Assembly (NCBI RefSeq): GCF_003725775.1
Contig: NZ_RJSG01000006.1
Location: 179,793-243,792 of the forward strand
From: Nocardioides marmorisolisilvae
GTDB taxonomy: Bacteria; Actinomycetota; Actinomycetes; Propionibacteriales; Nocardioidaceae
Reading direction: 5' to 3'
Length of the DNA: 64,000 nucleotides
Each line of letters opens with the position of its first letter. Position 1 is the stretch's first letter. The translations under genes and the position numbers were made by a program. Below, one piece after another: positions 1 to 8,185 of the stretch. The notes under the pieces were generated by a model. The model searched no databases and was not told the origin of the DNA. It saw only the letters and a program-made list of their open reading frames with translations.

Positions 1-1
1 G

Positions 2-1351
2 GGGCGCAACGTCGGCGACCTGGTCGCGATCATGCCGACCTTCTACCTCGGCTTCCTCGTGCTCTCCGTGCTCGCGGCGGTCAGCTCCGGCGGTGGGCGC
101 GAGCTCGTCCCGCGCGACCAGGCCGTCGCCTACCCGGTCTCGACGGTCACCGAGCACCTCGGCGCCCTGCTGCTCGCCCCGCTCAACGTCGCCTGGCTGA
201 TCCAGGCCTGGGCGCTGCTCGGCAGCACGACCTACATCTTCGGACCGCACTACCTCCCCGCCCAGGTGACGCCGGTCCTGCTCTGGATCGTGCTCTCCAC
301 CGCGGTGGGTCAGGTCGTCGGGTGGGCCTTCGAGGGCATCCGTCGCGGCCCGCACGGGACCTGGGTCGCGCGGGGCATCACGACCGCTTTCGGGGCCGGC
401 GTCCTCGCCCTGGTCCTGACCCACACGCTGACCAACGTGCTCGACCACAGCCCGACGGTGCGCATCTACCTGGCTGCCAGCTACGGCGGTGGTGCCGACT
501 GGGGACGGTGGAGTGCGTACGTCGCGGTTCTACTGGCGATGATCGCCGCCGCCGTGCTGATCGGGCTGCTGCCGGCGCGGTGGGCCCTGCAGCGCCCGCA
601 GCGGGAGGAGCTGCGACTGGAGTCCGGCCACCACGAACCTCCGCCGAACCCGCGCTCGGACCTGGTCGCGATGGTCCGGCTGGACCGGGCCTCGGTCTGG
701 CGCTCGGTTCCGCTGCGCCGCGGCCTGCTCGTGCTCGGGATGATGCCCGGGGTGGTGGCCCTGGGCGGTGCGCTGACCTGGGACCTCGTCACGATCCTGC
801 CGGGCTTGGTGGCTTCTGGCGGCGCGCTGCTGTTCGGGGTCAACGCCTGGTGCCTGGACGGTCGCGGCGCGCTCTGGCGCGACAGCCTGCCGACCTCGCC
901 ACGGATCTCCTACCTGGCCAAGGTGGTCGTGCTCTTCGAGGTGCTGCTCGTGACGGGCCTGATCACGATCGCACTGGCGGCGTTCCGCGCGGGTCGCCCG
1001 ACGGCGGCCGAGCTGGTCTCGGTGCTCGCGGCCCTGGTGGTGGTGGCCGCCCAGGTGGTGGCGACCTCGATGCGCTGGTCGGTGACCCGGCCCTACGCCT
1101 CGGACATGCGCAGCGCCCGGGCGACGCCCGCACCGCCGGTGGTGATGGCCGGCTACTCGGCCCGTCTGGCCGTGAAGACCACGGTCGTCGGGCTGGTGTT
1201 CTCGGCGACCGCGATCGCGAGCACCTGGCTGGTGCCGTTCCTGGTCGCGGTGCCGATGCTGCTCTGGTCGGCGTACCGCCTGGCGCGCACCGAGTCGGCC
1301 TGGGCCGAACCTCTGGTGCGCGCCAGGGTGGTCGCCGTGGTCGCGAGCTAG
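2..1351 (+). CDS. Polytopic membrane protein, 5' end outside the window
   Basis: The frame is open to the left edge, with ten sense codons before the first ATG at 32, so the gene starts upstream and is partial. The visible ~450 residues are hydrophobic, with several predicted membrane segments (for example around residues 60-110 and 230-275 of the part after the internal ATG) separated by Arg-rich loops. This layout resembles the permease part of an ABC-2-type exporter, whose ATPase would lie to the left. No diagnostic motif was recognised, so the exporter reading is an inference. The next gene is convergent and ends 14 bases away. Confidence 0.6.
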   Translation, partial: GRNVGDLVAIMPTFYLGFLVLSVLAAVSSGGGRELVPRDQAVAYPVSTVTEHLGALLLAPLNVAWLIQAWALLGSTTYIFGPHYLPAQVTPVLLWIVLSTAVGQVVGWAFEGIRRGPHGTWVARGITTAFGAGVLALVLTHTLTNVLDHSPTVRIYLAASYGGGADWGRWSAYVAVLLAMIAAAVLIGLLPARWALQRPQREELRLESGHHEPPPNPRSDLVAMVRLDRASVWRSVPLRRGLLVLGMMPGVVALGGALTWDLVTILPGLVASGGALLFGVNAWCLDGRGALWRDSLPTSPRISYLAKVVVLFEVLLVTGLITIALAAFRAGRPTAAELVSVLAALVVVAAQVVATSMRWSVTRPYASDMRSARATPAPPVVMAGYSARLAVKTTVVGLVFSATAIASTWLVPFLVAVPMLLWSAYRLARTESAWAEPLVRARVVAVVAS

Positions 1352-1364
1352 CGCCCCGGGGCGA

Positions 1365-2129
1365 CTACTTCTTCGAGGACTTCGCGCAGGCCGAGGCCTT
1401 CTTGTCGCTGGCCGCGTTCAGCGCGGTCGCGTCGGAGGACTGGGTCTGGTTGGCCACGATCAGCTTCTTGATGTCGGAGATCGGCATCGTCCGCTTGAAG
1501 CACGCCTCGAGCTTGGCGGCGTCGATCGTCTTGTCGCTCTTGGCGACCTGCTGGGCCTGGACCTTCTGGTAGTCGACGCAGCCGAGGAACGCGTCCGCGT
1601 AGTTGCCGGAGGTCTTCGCGTCGAGGTCGGCGCCCGCGGTGTTGAACTCACCGGTGTCGGTGATCACCTGGGAGGAGAGCAGCCGCTGCACCCCGGCAGT
1701 CTTGACGAACTTGCTCGCGAAGCACGTGACGTCGCTGTCGTCCAGCACGCCGGTGGTCGACTTCTCGAACGCCGTGGTGACGGTCTTGTCGTAGGCCTTG
1801 AGGGCGTCCTTCTCGTTGATGCAGTCGAGCAGCGCCTTCGAGAACGCGTTCGACGTCTTCTTGTCGACGTTCGCGCCGTTGGTGTTGTAGCTGTCGTCAG
1901 CGGCGACCGCCTTGGCGGACTTCAGCTTCTTCTCGCCCACGTCCCCGACGAACTTGTCCGCGACGCAGGTCGCGTCCTTCTTGGACAACAGCGCGTCGTC
2001 CGGCTTGGAGATCGCCGTGGCGATCGTCTTGGAGATCTTCTGCTCCGTCTTGGTGAGCTTCACGCCGCCGCAGGCGGTCGCGAGGAGCAGGACAAGGACA
2101 CCGAGGGCAGCCGGAAGGGCCTTCTTCAT
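1365..2129 (-). CDS. Lipoprotein with three Cys-pair repeats
   Basis: 254 residues. The start was chosen at the ATG before MKKALPAALG, because an upstream in-frame ATG at 2210 would bury the signal peptide. The lipobox is LATAC with Cys20. The mature part is three repeats, each opening with Cys-(x3)-Phe or Cys-Phe and closing with a second Cys: Cys55/Cys103, Cys136/Cys184 and Cys210/Cys248, so spacing is 48, 48 and 38. The first two repeats share a DKKTS/DAKTS-like motif before the closing Cys. The protein is probably anchored in the membrane, facing out, with three disulfide-closed domains. The family was not recognised and the function is unknown. Confidence 0.8.
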   Translation of the reverse strand: MKKALPAALGVLVLLLATACGGVKLTKTEQKISKTIATAISKPDDALLSKKDATCVADKFVGDVGEKKLKSAKAVAADDSYNTNGANVDKKTSNAFSKALLDCINEKDALKAYDKTVTTAFEKSTTGVLDDSDVTCFASKFVKTAGVQRLLSSQVITDTGEFNTAGADLDAKTSGNYADAFLGCVDYQKVQAQQVAKSDKTIDAAKLEACFKRTMPISDIKKLIVANQTQSSDATALNAASDKKASACAKSSKK

Positions 2130-2343
2130 GGTTTCTCCGAATGTCGAACGAGGCGCAGAGCGCGCGCGGAATCGGGTCCACCCTGCCCTATCGACCTGTG
2201 AAGGAGCCAAACGCGTCTCAGCCCGAGGTCGGGACCCTCGGATACGTAACCTCGCGTCAGGTTTCTCGTTGAGCCGAGTGATCGTGCCAAAGGATCCGGG
2301 GGGAGCCTTTGGGATTCATGGCGTCGTTCTGGGAGACCGAAGC

Positions 2344-2607
2344 ATGAAAAAGTACGGGTATGTCTTGCTTGTGGCTATTGTCGCGCTGCTCGTGAGCGTG
2401 GGCTTGGCGACCTCCGCCGATGCGAAGGCTGATGCGAAGTCCCGGTCGACCACGACCCAGCAGGTCGGCGCGAGCCAGCCGACCCCTGCCGGCCCGGACC
2501 GAATCGTGCTGCTCAGCGGCCTGGTGCTGCTGCTCGCGGGTGCCACCGCCGTGACCGTCGCGCGACGCAACGCGGAGGAAGTCGAGCTTCCTGGTCAGAC
2601 CGCCTAG
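2344..2607 (+). CDS. Small secreted protein with C-terminal membrane anchor
   Basis: 87 residues. MKKYGYVLLVAIVALLVSVG is a signal peptide with cleavage likely after the Ala-rich segment near residue 27. A Thr/Gln/Pro-rich linker follows, then a hydrophobic helix (about residues 54-72) and a short tail starting ARRN. This is the shape of a sortase-anchor region, but there is no LPxTG-like pentapeptide before the helix, so a simple membrane anchor is more likely. Its stop codon TAG also forms the first three bases of the -10 box for the next gene. No homologue was recognised. Confidence 0.65.
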   Translation: MKKYGYVLLVAIVALLVSVGLATSADAKADAKSRSTTTQQVGASQPTPAGPDRIVLLSGLVLLLAGATAVTVARRNAEEVELPGQTA

Positions 2608-2610
2608 TCT
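2605..2610 (+). promoter_or_regulatory. -10 box TAGTCT, leaderless promoter for the DUF4012 gene
   Basis: TAGTCT fits TANNNT and ends 6 bases before the GTG start at 2617, so the transcript would begin at the start codon. It overlaps the stop codon of the preceding gene. Confidence 0.5.
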
Positions 2611-2616
2611 TCCCCC

Positions 2617-4383
2617 GTGGTGATCTCGCCTGGGTTCAAGCTGTCGCGCCGTCACGTGGTTGTGGGGCTGAGCCTGATCGGGTTCTTCATCGTCGGGATC
2701 TTCGCCTGGCAGGCCTGGACGGCATCGCGAGCGCTCCTCGACGCCCGCACCCACGCCGAGACCGTGCAGAAGCGGATCAAGGCGGGCGACTTCGACGGAG
2801 CCAACCGAGCGCTGGCCGAGCTGCGCTCGAACACCAGCAAGGCGCACGACTCGACCGACGGCCTGCTCTGGGACCTCGGCAAGCACATCCCGTACTTCGG
2901 TCGGAACGTGGGCGCGGTGCAGACCGTCTCCGAGGTGCTGGACACCGCCACCCAGGTGAACGCGCCGATCGCGCTCGAGCTCAGCCGGGCTGTCGACGCC
3001 GGGGTGTTCCGACCGGACAAGGGCCAGCTCAACCTGACCGAGATCCAGAAGCTGACGCCGAAGGTGAATCGCGCCGCCGCCTCGATCGAGAAGGCCAGCC
3101 GCGACCTCGACGGGATCCGCAGCGGCAAGCTGGTCTTCCCGTTCAACGACCTCGTCGGTGACCTCAAGGACGAGGTCGAACGCGCCCGGTCCGCCTCGAC
3201 CGCGACCGCCACGGCCTTCGACCTGATGCCGCAGATGCTCGGCGCCGACCAGCCGCGCGACTACCTGCTCATCATCCAGAACCCCGCCGAGCTGCGCGCC
3301 ACCGGAGGTCTGCCCGGATCGCTGGCGGTCCTGCACGCGGACAAGGGCCGGATCACCATGGGGTGGCAGGGCTCCGCCGGGGACGTGAACCCGTTCAGCG
3401 GGCCCGTGGTGACGCTTCCCAAGGACACCCTCCAGCAGTACGGGCCGACGATGGCCACCGACTTCCGCGACATCAACTTCACCCCGGACTTCCCCCAGGC
3501 CGCCCAGATCGCCAAGGCGATGCTGGCCCAGAAGCTGAAGATCCACGTCGACGGCGTGGTCTCGGTCGACCCGCTCGCCCTGGCCGGTCTGATGCAGGGC
3601 ACCGGGCCGATCAACGCCGGCCACGGCGTGGTGCTGACCGCGAGCAACGTGGTGCCGGTGCTGCTGAACCAGACCTACCAGTCGATCCAGGACGCCGCCG
3701 CTCAGGACACCTTCTTCGAGAACGTCGCCCGGAAGATCTTCGACGCGGTCACCACCGGCCAGGGCAACCAGCAGCTCGCCATCACCGGGCTCGCCAACGC
3801 GACCAACCAGCACCGGGTGCAGCTGTGGTCGGACCGCGATGACGAGGAGTCCCGCCTGGCCGGGACCGCGGTCGGCGGTGCTCTCGGCGGGAAGTCGGGG
3901 AGGACGCCCCAGGTCGGGATGTACATCAACGACTCGACCGCCGGGAAGATGGACTACTACCTGCAGTACCGCAGCTCGGTCTCCGCGGTCGACTGCCGCC
4001 GGCACGGTGCCCAGGACCTGCGGGCCTCGGTCTCCTTCGTCTCCACGATGCCGAAGGACTACCAGCGGCTCTCCGAGTTCATCACCGGGACCGGTGCCTA
4101 CGCGCCCAAGGGGACGATCGCGTTCAACCTGCGCTTCTACGCCCCGTACGGCGGGGAGATCGTCGGCCTGACCGTGAACGGCAAGCCGAACTCGGCGACC
4201 GCGGACCTGCACCACGGCCGCCAGGTGGCGTTCCTCCCGGTCGCGCTCAAGCCCCAGGAGCAGGTCATCGTGACCGCCGACATCCGCACCGCCCCCGGCC
4301 AGGACGGCGACGGCGTCTTCAGCTTCACCCCCGGGATGATCCCGGCGCCGAACGGGGTCACGTTCACCTCGGCCTGTGACTGA
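2617..4383 (+). CDS. DUF4012 domain-containing membrane-anchored protein
   Basis: 588 residues from a GTG start. An N-terminal membrane segment (about residues 14-33) is followed by a coiled-coil-like helical stretch (about 37-200). The large extracellular DUF4012 domain follows, with the signatures YLLIIQNPAELRATGG and a later FTPDFPQAA stretch. The family is common in actinobacterial and Chloroflexi envelopes and often sits next to polysaccharide genes, but it has no established activity. The position beside a lipoprotein and a small anchored protein supports an envelope role. The start is favoured by the -10 box 6 bases upstream. Confidence 0.85.
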   Translation: MVISPGFKLSRRHVVVGLSLIGFFIVGIFAWQAWTASRALLDARTHAETVQKRIKAGDFDGANRALAELRSNTSKAHDSTDGLLWDLGKHIPYFGRNVGAVQTVSEVLDTATQVNAPIALELSRAVDAGVFRPDKGQLNLTEIQKLTPKVNRAAASIEKASRDLDGIRSGKLVFPFNDLVGDLKDEVERARSASTATATAFDLMPQMLGADQPRDYLLIIQNPAELRATGGLPGSLAVLHADKGRITMGWQGSAGDVNPFSGPVVTLPKDTLQQYGPTMATDFRDINFTPDFPQAAQIAKAMLAQKLKIHVDGVVSVDPLALAGLMQGTGPINAGHGVVLTASNVVPVLLNQTYQSIQDAAAQDTFFENVARKIFDAVTTGQGNQQLAITGLANATNQHRVQLWSDRDDEESRLAGTAVGGALGGKSGRTPQVGMYINDSTAGKMDYYLQYRSSVSAVDCRRHGAQDLRASVSFVSTMPKDYQRLSEFITGTGAYAPKGTIAFNLRFYAPYGGEIVGLTVNGKPNSATADLHHGRQVAFLPVALKPQEQVIVTADIRTAPGQDGDGVFSFTPGMIPAPNGVTFTSACD

Positions 4384-4390
4384 CCTCGCT

Positions 4391-4403
4391 GTTCCGACGG
4401 AAC
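4391..4403. promoter_or_regulatory. Palindrome GTTCCG-A-CGGAAC upstream of the ACAD operon
   Basis: Perfect 6-bp inverted arms with one central base. It covers TTCCGA (4392-4397), which lies 17 bases before the -10 box, so it overlaps the likely -35 region and is placed to act as an operator. No local regulator gene is adjacent. Confidence 0.4.
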
Positions 4404-4414
4404 CGTGACAGCGC

Positions 4415-4420
4415 TACTGT
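4415..4420 (+). promoter_or_regulatory. -10 box TACTGT, leaderless promoter for the ACAD operon
   Basis: TACTGT (TANNNT) ends 7 bases before the ATG at 4428. TTCCGA at 4392-4397 is a possible -35 with 17-bp spacing. Confidence 0.5.
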
Positions 4421-4427
4421 CATCGTC

Positions 4428-5675
4428 ATGGATTTCTCTCCCTCGCCGCGCGCTGCCGAGCTGACCGCGCTGGTCTCCGCATTCGTCCGTGACGAGATCG
4501 AGCCGCGGATGGCCGAGTACCACCACGACGTCTCCGCCGCGCGGGAGTCGGGCACCTGGGCGGAGTCGCCGATCATGGCCGAGCTCCGCACCAAGGCGCG
4601 GGCCCAGGGGCTCTGGAACCTCTTCCTGCCGGTCGGCCACGACCAGCCGTACGCCGAGCAGTTCGGCACCCACGGCGGGGCCGGCCTGAGCAACACCGAC
4701 TACGCGCCGCTGGCCGAGCTGATGGGGCGGGCGACCTTCCTGGCGCCGTACGTCTTCAACTGCAACGCACCCGACACCGGCAACATGGAGGTGCTGCTCA
4801 AGTACGGCACCGACGAGCAGAAGAAGCAGTGGCTCGAGCCGTTGCTCGACGGGCAGATCCGCTCGGCGTTCGGGATGACCGAGCCGGGCGTCGCGTCCTC
4901 CGACGCCACCAACATGGCGGCCACCGCGGTCGTCGACGGCGACGAGGTCGTGGTCAACGGTCGCAAGTGGTTCTCGACCGGCGTCGGACACCCGGACTGC
5001 AAGATCATGATCTTCATGGGGCTCTCGGATCCCGACGCCGACCGCCACCACCGGCACACCATGGTGCTGGTGCCGCTGGACAGCCCGGGCGTGAAGATCG
5101 AGCGGATGCTCTCGACGATGAACGTGTACGACGAGCCTGTCGGCCACGGCGAGGTCTCGTTCGACAACGTCCGGGTGCCGAAGGACAACATCCTGCTCGG
5201 CGAGGGACGCGCGTTCGAGATCGCCCAGGGCCGTCTCGGTCCGGGCCGCATCCACCACTGCATGCGCCTGATCGGCCAGGCCGAGGTCGCCCTCGAGCTC
5301 GCCATCAAGCGTGGCACCTCGCGGACCGCGTTCGGCAAGCCGCTGGTCAAGCTCGGCGGCAACCAGGAGCGCATCGCGGACGCCCGGATCGCCATCGACC
5401 AGGCCCGGCTGCTGGTCCTGAACGCGGCCTGGAAGCTCGACGTCGGCGGCCCGCTGAACGCGCTGTCCGAGGTCAGCCAGATCAAGGTGATCGTGCCGAA
5501 CGTCGCTCAGCAGGTCATCGACATGTCCATCCAGGTGCACGGGGGTGGCGGACTCGCCCAGGACTCGATGCTCTCGGCGATGTGGACCAACGCGCGCGCC
5601 CTGCGGCTGGCCGACGGACCTGACGAGGTGCACCGCGGCGTGGTCGCCCGGCTGGAGATCGGCAAGCACCTCTGA
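4428..5675 (+). CDS. ACAD10/11-type acyl-CoA dehydrogenase
   Basis: 415 residues, full length for the family. The FAD-binding core shows FGMTEPGVASSDATN and WFSTGVGHPDCK. The C-terminus has RLADGPDEVHR, the signature of the ACAD10/11 branch. At the position of the usual C-terminal catalytic Glu (NTEYP in MCAD) this protein has AQDS, so an Asp replaces the Glu, as I recall for ACAD10/11. The mammalian ACAD11 protein fuses this domain to an APH-fold kinase, and here the kinase is the third gene of the same operon. Known relatives act on 4-hydroxyacyl-CoA through a phosphorylated intermediate, so that substrate class is inferred. The stop overlaps the next start (ATGA). Confidence 0.88.
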   Translation: MDFSPSPRAAELTALVSAFVRDEIEPRMAEYHHDVSAARESGTWAESPIMAELRTKARAQGLWNLFLPVGHDQPYAEQFGTHGGAGLSNTDYAPLAELMGRATFLAPYVFNCNAPDTGNMEVLLKYGTDEQKKQWLEPLLDGQIRSAFGMTEPGVASSDATNMAATAVVDGDEVVVNGRKWFSTGVGHPDCKIMIFMGLSDPDADRHHRHTMVLVPLDSPGVKIERMLSTMNVYDEPVGHGEVSFDNVRVPKDNILLGEGRAFEIAQGRLGPGRIHHCMRLIGQAEVALELAIKRGTSRTAFGKPLVKLGGNQERIADARIAIDQARLLVLNAAWKLDVGGPLNALSEVSQIKVIVPNVAQQVIDMSIQVHGGGGLAQDSMLSAMWTNARALRLADGPDEVHRGVVARLEIGKHL

Positions 5676-6448
5676 TGCGTGCGCTCGTGACGGGCGGGGC
5701 TTCCGGGCTGGGTGCTGCGCTGTGCCGGGCCCTGGTCGCCCGCGGTGACGAGGTGCTGAGCGCCGACGTGAACCCGCCCGCCGAGCCGCTCGACGGGGTC
5801 GAGTACCTGACCCTCGACGTCCGCTCCGACGACGACTGGGCCGCGGCGCACGCGCGGGTCCTGGAGAAGTGGGGCGAGCTCGACCTGCTCTTCAACAACG
5901 CCGGCGTCGCCGGTGGCGGCCGGGTCGACGTGGCCGGGATGGACGAGTGGGAGTGGATCACCCAGATCAACCTGTTCGGCGTCGTCCGCGGTACTCGTGC
6001 CTTCGTCCCGCTGATGAAGGCCCAGGGCAGCGGCACCATCGTGAACACCGCCTCGCTCGCGGGTCTCGTGCACCCGGCCGGGATGGGCTCCTACAACGCG
6101 GTGAAGGCCGCGGTGGTCGCGTTCTCGGAGACCATGGGGCACGAGCTCGCCGAGTTCGGGATCAAGGTCAGCGTGGTCTGCCCGTCGTACTTCCGCACGC
6201 CGCTCATCGACAACATGCAGGGGACCGACGTCGCGATCGGCTCGGTGATCGGGGCGCTCGTCGCGAACTCACCGACGAGCGCCGACGACATCGCCGCGGC
6301 GGTGCTCGCCGGGATCGAGGCCGGCGACGAGGTGATCCTTCCCGACGAGGCAGCGCGCGCGGCGTACGGGCTCAAGGTCGCGGACCGCGACGGCTACAAC
6401 CAGGTGATGCGGCACCAAGCCGCCCGGCTGAACGCGATGGGGTCATGA
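5675..6448 (+). CDS. SDR family oxidoreductase
   Basis: 257 residues. Classical short-chain dehydrogenase: cofactor motif TGGASGLGAAL at the N-terminus (TGxxxGxG), NNAG in FNNAGVAGG, then the Ser, Tyr and Lys of the active site in NTASLAG and SYNAVKAAV. It is translationally coupled at both ends (ATGA with the dehydrogenase before it, ATGA with the kinase after it). In the Pseudomonas lva operon an SDR (LvaD) acts beside the kinase and dehydrogenase, so interconversion of 4-oxo and 4-hydroxyacyl-CoA is a reasonable guess, not shown by the sequence. Confidence 0.85.
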   Translation: MRALVTGGASGLGAALCRALVARGDEVLSADVNPPAEPLDGVEYLTLDVRSDDDWAAAHARVLEKWGELDLLFNNAGVAGGGRVDVAGMDEWEWITQINLFGVVRGTRAFVPLMKAQGSGTIVNTASLAGLVHPAGMGSYNAVKAAVVAFSETMGHELAEFGIKVSVVCPSYFRTPLIDNMQGTDVAIGSVIGALVANSPTSADDIAAAVLAGIEAGDEVILPDEAARAAYGLKVADRDGYNQVMRHQAARLNAMGS

Positions 6449-7524
6449 CGCAGATCGAAGGAGCATCCGCAGTCCGTTCCGAGGACGCCTTCGACCTCGA
6501 GGCGGTCCGGGCATGGCTCGCCGGGCACGGGGTCGACCTCGCGGGCGAGGTCGAGATCCAGCAGTTCGGCGGCGGCGCCTCGAACCTGACCTACTCCCTG
6601 CGCACCGCGGACCAGGACCTGATCCTGCGCCGGCCGCCGGTCGGCAAGAAGGCAGCGGGCGCGCACGACATGGGGCGCGAGTTCCGGGTGCAGTCGGCGC
6701 TGAAGGCGCCCTTCGGGCTGGTGCCGGACATGGTCGCCTTCTGCGACGACGAGTCCGTCCTCGGCTCGGACTTCTACGTGATGCAGCGGCTCGACGGCGT
6801 CATCCCGCGTCGCGACCTGCCGCCCGGTCTCGAGCTCGACGAGGGTGCTGCGCGGGCGCTCTGCACCACCTTCGCCGACACCCTGATCCAGCTGCACCGG
6901 GTGGACACCTCGATCCCGGAGGTCGCGGCGATCGGCAAGGGCAGCGGGTACGTCGAGCGGCAGATCACCGGCTGGTCGACCCGCTACCGCAACGCGATCA
7001 CCTCGGACGCCCCGAGCTTCGAGGGCGTGATGAGCTGGCTGGCCGAGACGATGCCGGCCGACGTGGCGAACTGCGTGATCCACAACGACTTCCGCTTCGA
7101 CAACGCGGTGCTCGACAAGGGCATCCTCGACGGCGAGCCGGCGCGGATCATCGGCGTCCTGGACTGGGAGATGGCCACCCTCGGTGACCCGCTGATGGAC
7201 CTCGGCGGCAACCTCGCCTACTGGGTGACGCCCGAGGACGACGAGGGCTTCCAGCTGGTACGCCGCCAGCCCAGCAACCTGCCCGGCATGTTCAGCCGCG
7301 CGGAGTTCGTGGAGTACTACTGCGCGCAGATGGGCTACTCGGTCACCCCCGAGCAGTGGAAGTTCTACGAGGTCTACGGGCTGTTCCGCTTCGCCGTGAT
7401 CGCCCAGCAGATCTACTACCGCTACTTCCACGGCCAGACCACCAACCCGATGTACGCCGCGTTCGGCCAGGCCATGCCCTACTACGAGGACCGCTGCCTG
7501 CGGATCATCGGCGGAGGCGCCTGA
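6445..7524 (+). CDS. APH-fold phosphotransferase (ACAD11 kinase-domain/LvaA-like)
   Basis: 359 residues. The start was placed at the ATGA overlap with the SDR; the frame also runs open further upstream. The Gly-rich loop is FGGGASNLTYSL (41-52), the Brenner motif with catalytic Asp is HNDFRFDN (213-220, Asp215), and the metal-binding Asp240 is in LDWEMATLGDP. It belongs to the phosphotransferase family that includes the ACAD10/11 kinase domain and LvaA, which phosphorylate 4-hydroxyacyl-CoA, rather than to true aminoglycoside resistance enzymes. Location in an operon with a dehydrogenase of the matching branch is the main support for that function. Confidence 0.85.
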   Translation: MTQIEGASAVRSEDAFDLEAVRAWLAGHGVDLAGEVEIQQFGGGASNLTYSLRTADQDLILRRPPVGKKAAGAHDMGREFRVQSALKAPFGLVPDMVAFCDDESVLGSDFYVMQRLDGVIPRRDLPPGLELDEGAARALCTTFADTLIQLHRVDTSIPEVAAIGKGSGYVERQITGWSTRYRNAITSDAPSFEGVMSWLAETMPADVANCVIHNDFRFDNAVLDKGILDGEPARIIGVLDWEMATLGDPLMDLGGNLAYWVTPEDDEGFQLVRRQPSNLPGMFSRAEFVEYYCAQMGYSVTPEQWKFYEVYGLFRFAVIAQQIYYRYFHGQTTNPMYAAFGQAMPYYEDRCLRIIGGGA

Positions 7525-7526
7525 GC

Positions 7527-8177
7527 GTGGGTCAGATCCTGCTGGTCCGGCACGGCCAGGCGTCGTTCGGCTCGGCCGACTACGACGCGCTCTCGCCGCT
7601 CGGCTTCGAGCAGTCCCGGATGCTCGGCGAGGCACTAGGGGCGCGCGGGATCGTCGCTGACGCGGTGGTGCACGGGACGATGCGGCGGCACCGCGAGACG
7701 GCCGAGACCTGCGCCGCCGCGGCCGGGTGGTCCGCGGCTGCGACGGTCGATCCGGGCTGGGACGAGTTCGACTTCCTCTCAGTCCTGGCGGTGCACCCGC
7801 ACGAGTACGGCCCGGAGCCGACCAAGGCCCAGTTCCAGCTGATCTTCGAGGAGGCGACCGGTGCTTGGATCGCCGGCGCAGACCGCGAGTACGCCGAGAC
7901 CTTCACCGGCTTCAGCGCCCGGGTGCACGAGGCGCTCGAGCGGGTGCGCTTGTTCGACGGGACCGTGGCCGTCTTCACCTCGGGGGGACCGATCGGCTGG
8001 GCTGTCTCCGAGGTCCTCGCCGAGGGCGGGAGCGCCGATCTCTGGACGCGGCTGAACCGGATGGCCGTGAACTCGGCGCTGACCCGGCTGGTGTCGGGCT
8101 CGCGCGGCCTGAACCTGCTGACCTACAACGACCAGTCCCACCTCGACGGCGTCGCGGGCGCCGTCACCTACCGATAG
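7527..8177 (+). CDS. Histidine phosphatase family protein
   Basis: 216 residues from a GTG start two bases after the kinase stop. The catalytic LVRHGQAS motif (residues 6-13) carries the phospho-accepting His9. The second His is probably in SGGPIGW or near the C-terminus and is less clear. The fold is phosphoglycerate-mutase-like. Its place in an operon with a kinase suggests it removes phosphate from a pathway intermediate or a dead-end product; this is inference. It could also be a general housekeeping phosphatase. Confidence 0.8.
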   Translation: MGQILLVRHGQASFGSADYDALSPLGFEQSRMLGEALGARGIVADAVVHGTMRRHRETAETCAAAAGWSAAATVDPGWDEFDFLSVLAVHPHEYGPEPTKAQFQLIFEEATGAWIAGADREYAETFTGFSARVHEALERVRLFDGTVAVFTSGGPIGWAVSEVLAEGGSADLWTRLNRMAVNSALTRLVSGSRGLNLLTYNDQSHLDGVAGAVTYR

Positions 8178-8185
8178 GCGACCCC

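Noticed and set aside
6445..7524. Aminoglycoside resistance gene
   Set aside because: The protein has APH motifs but sits in a fatty-acid-type operon and matches the ACAD11/LvaA branch rather than resistance enzymes.
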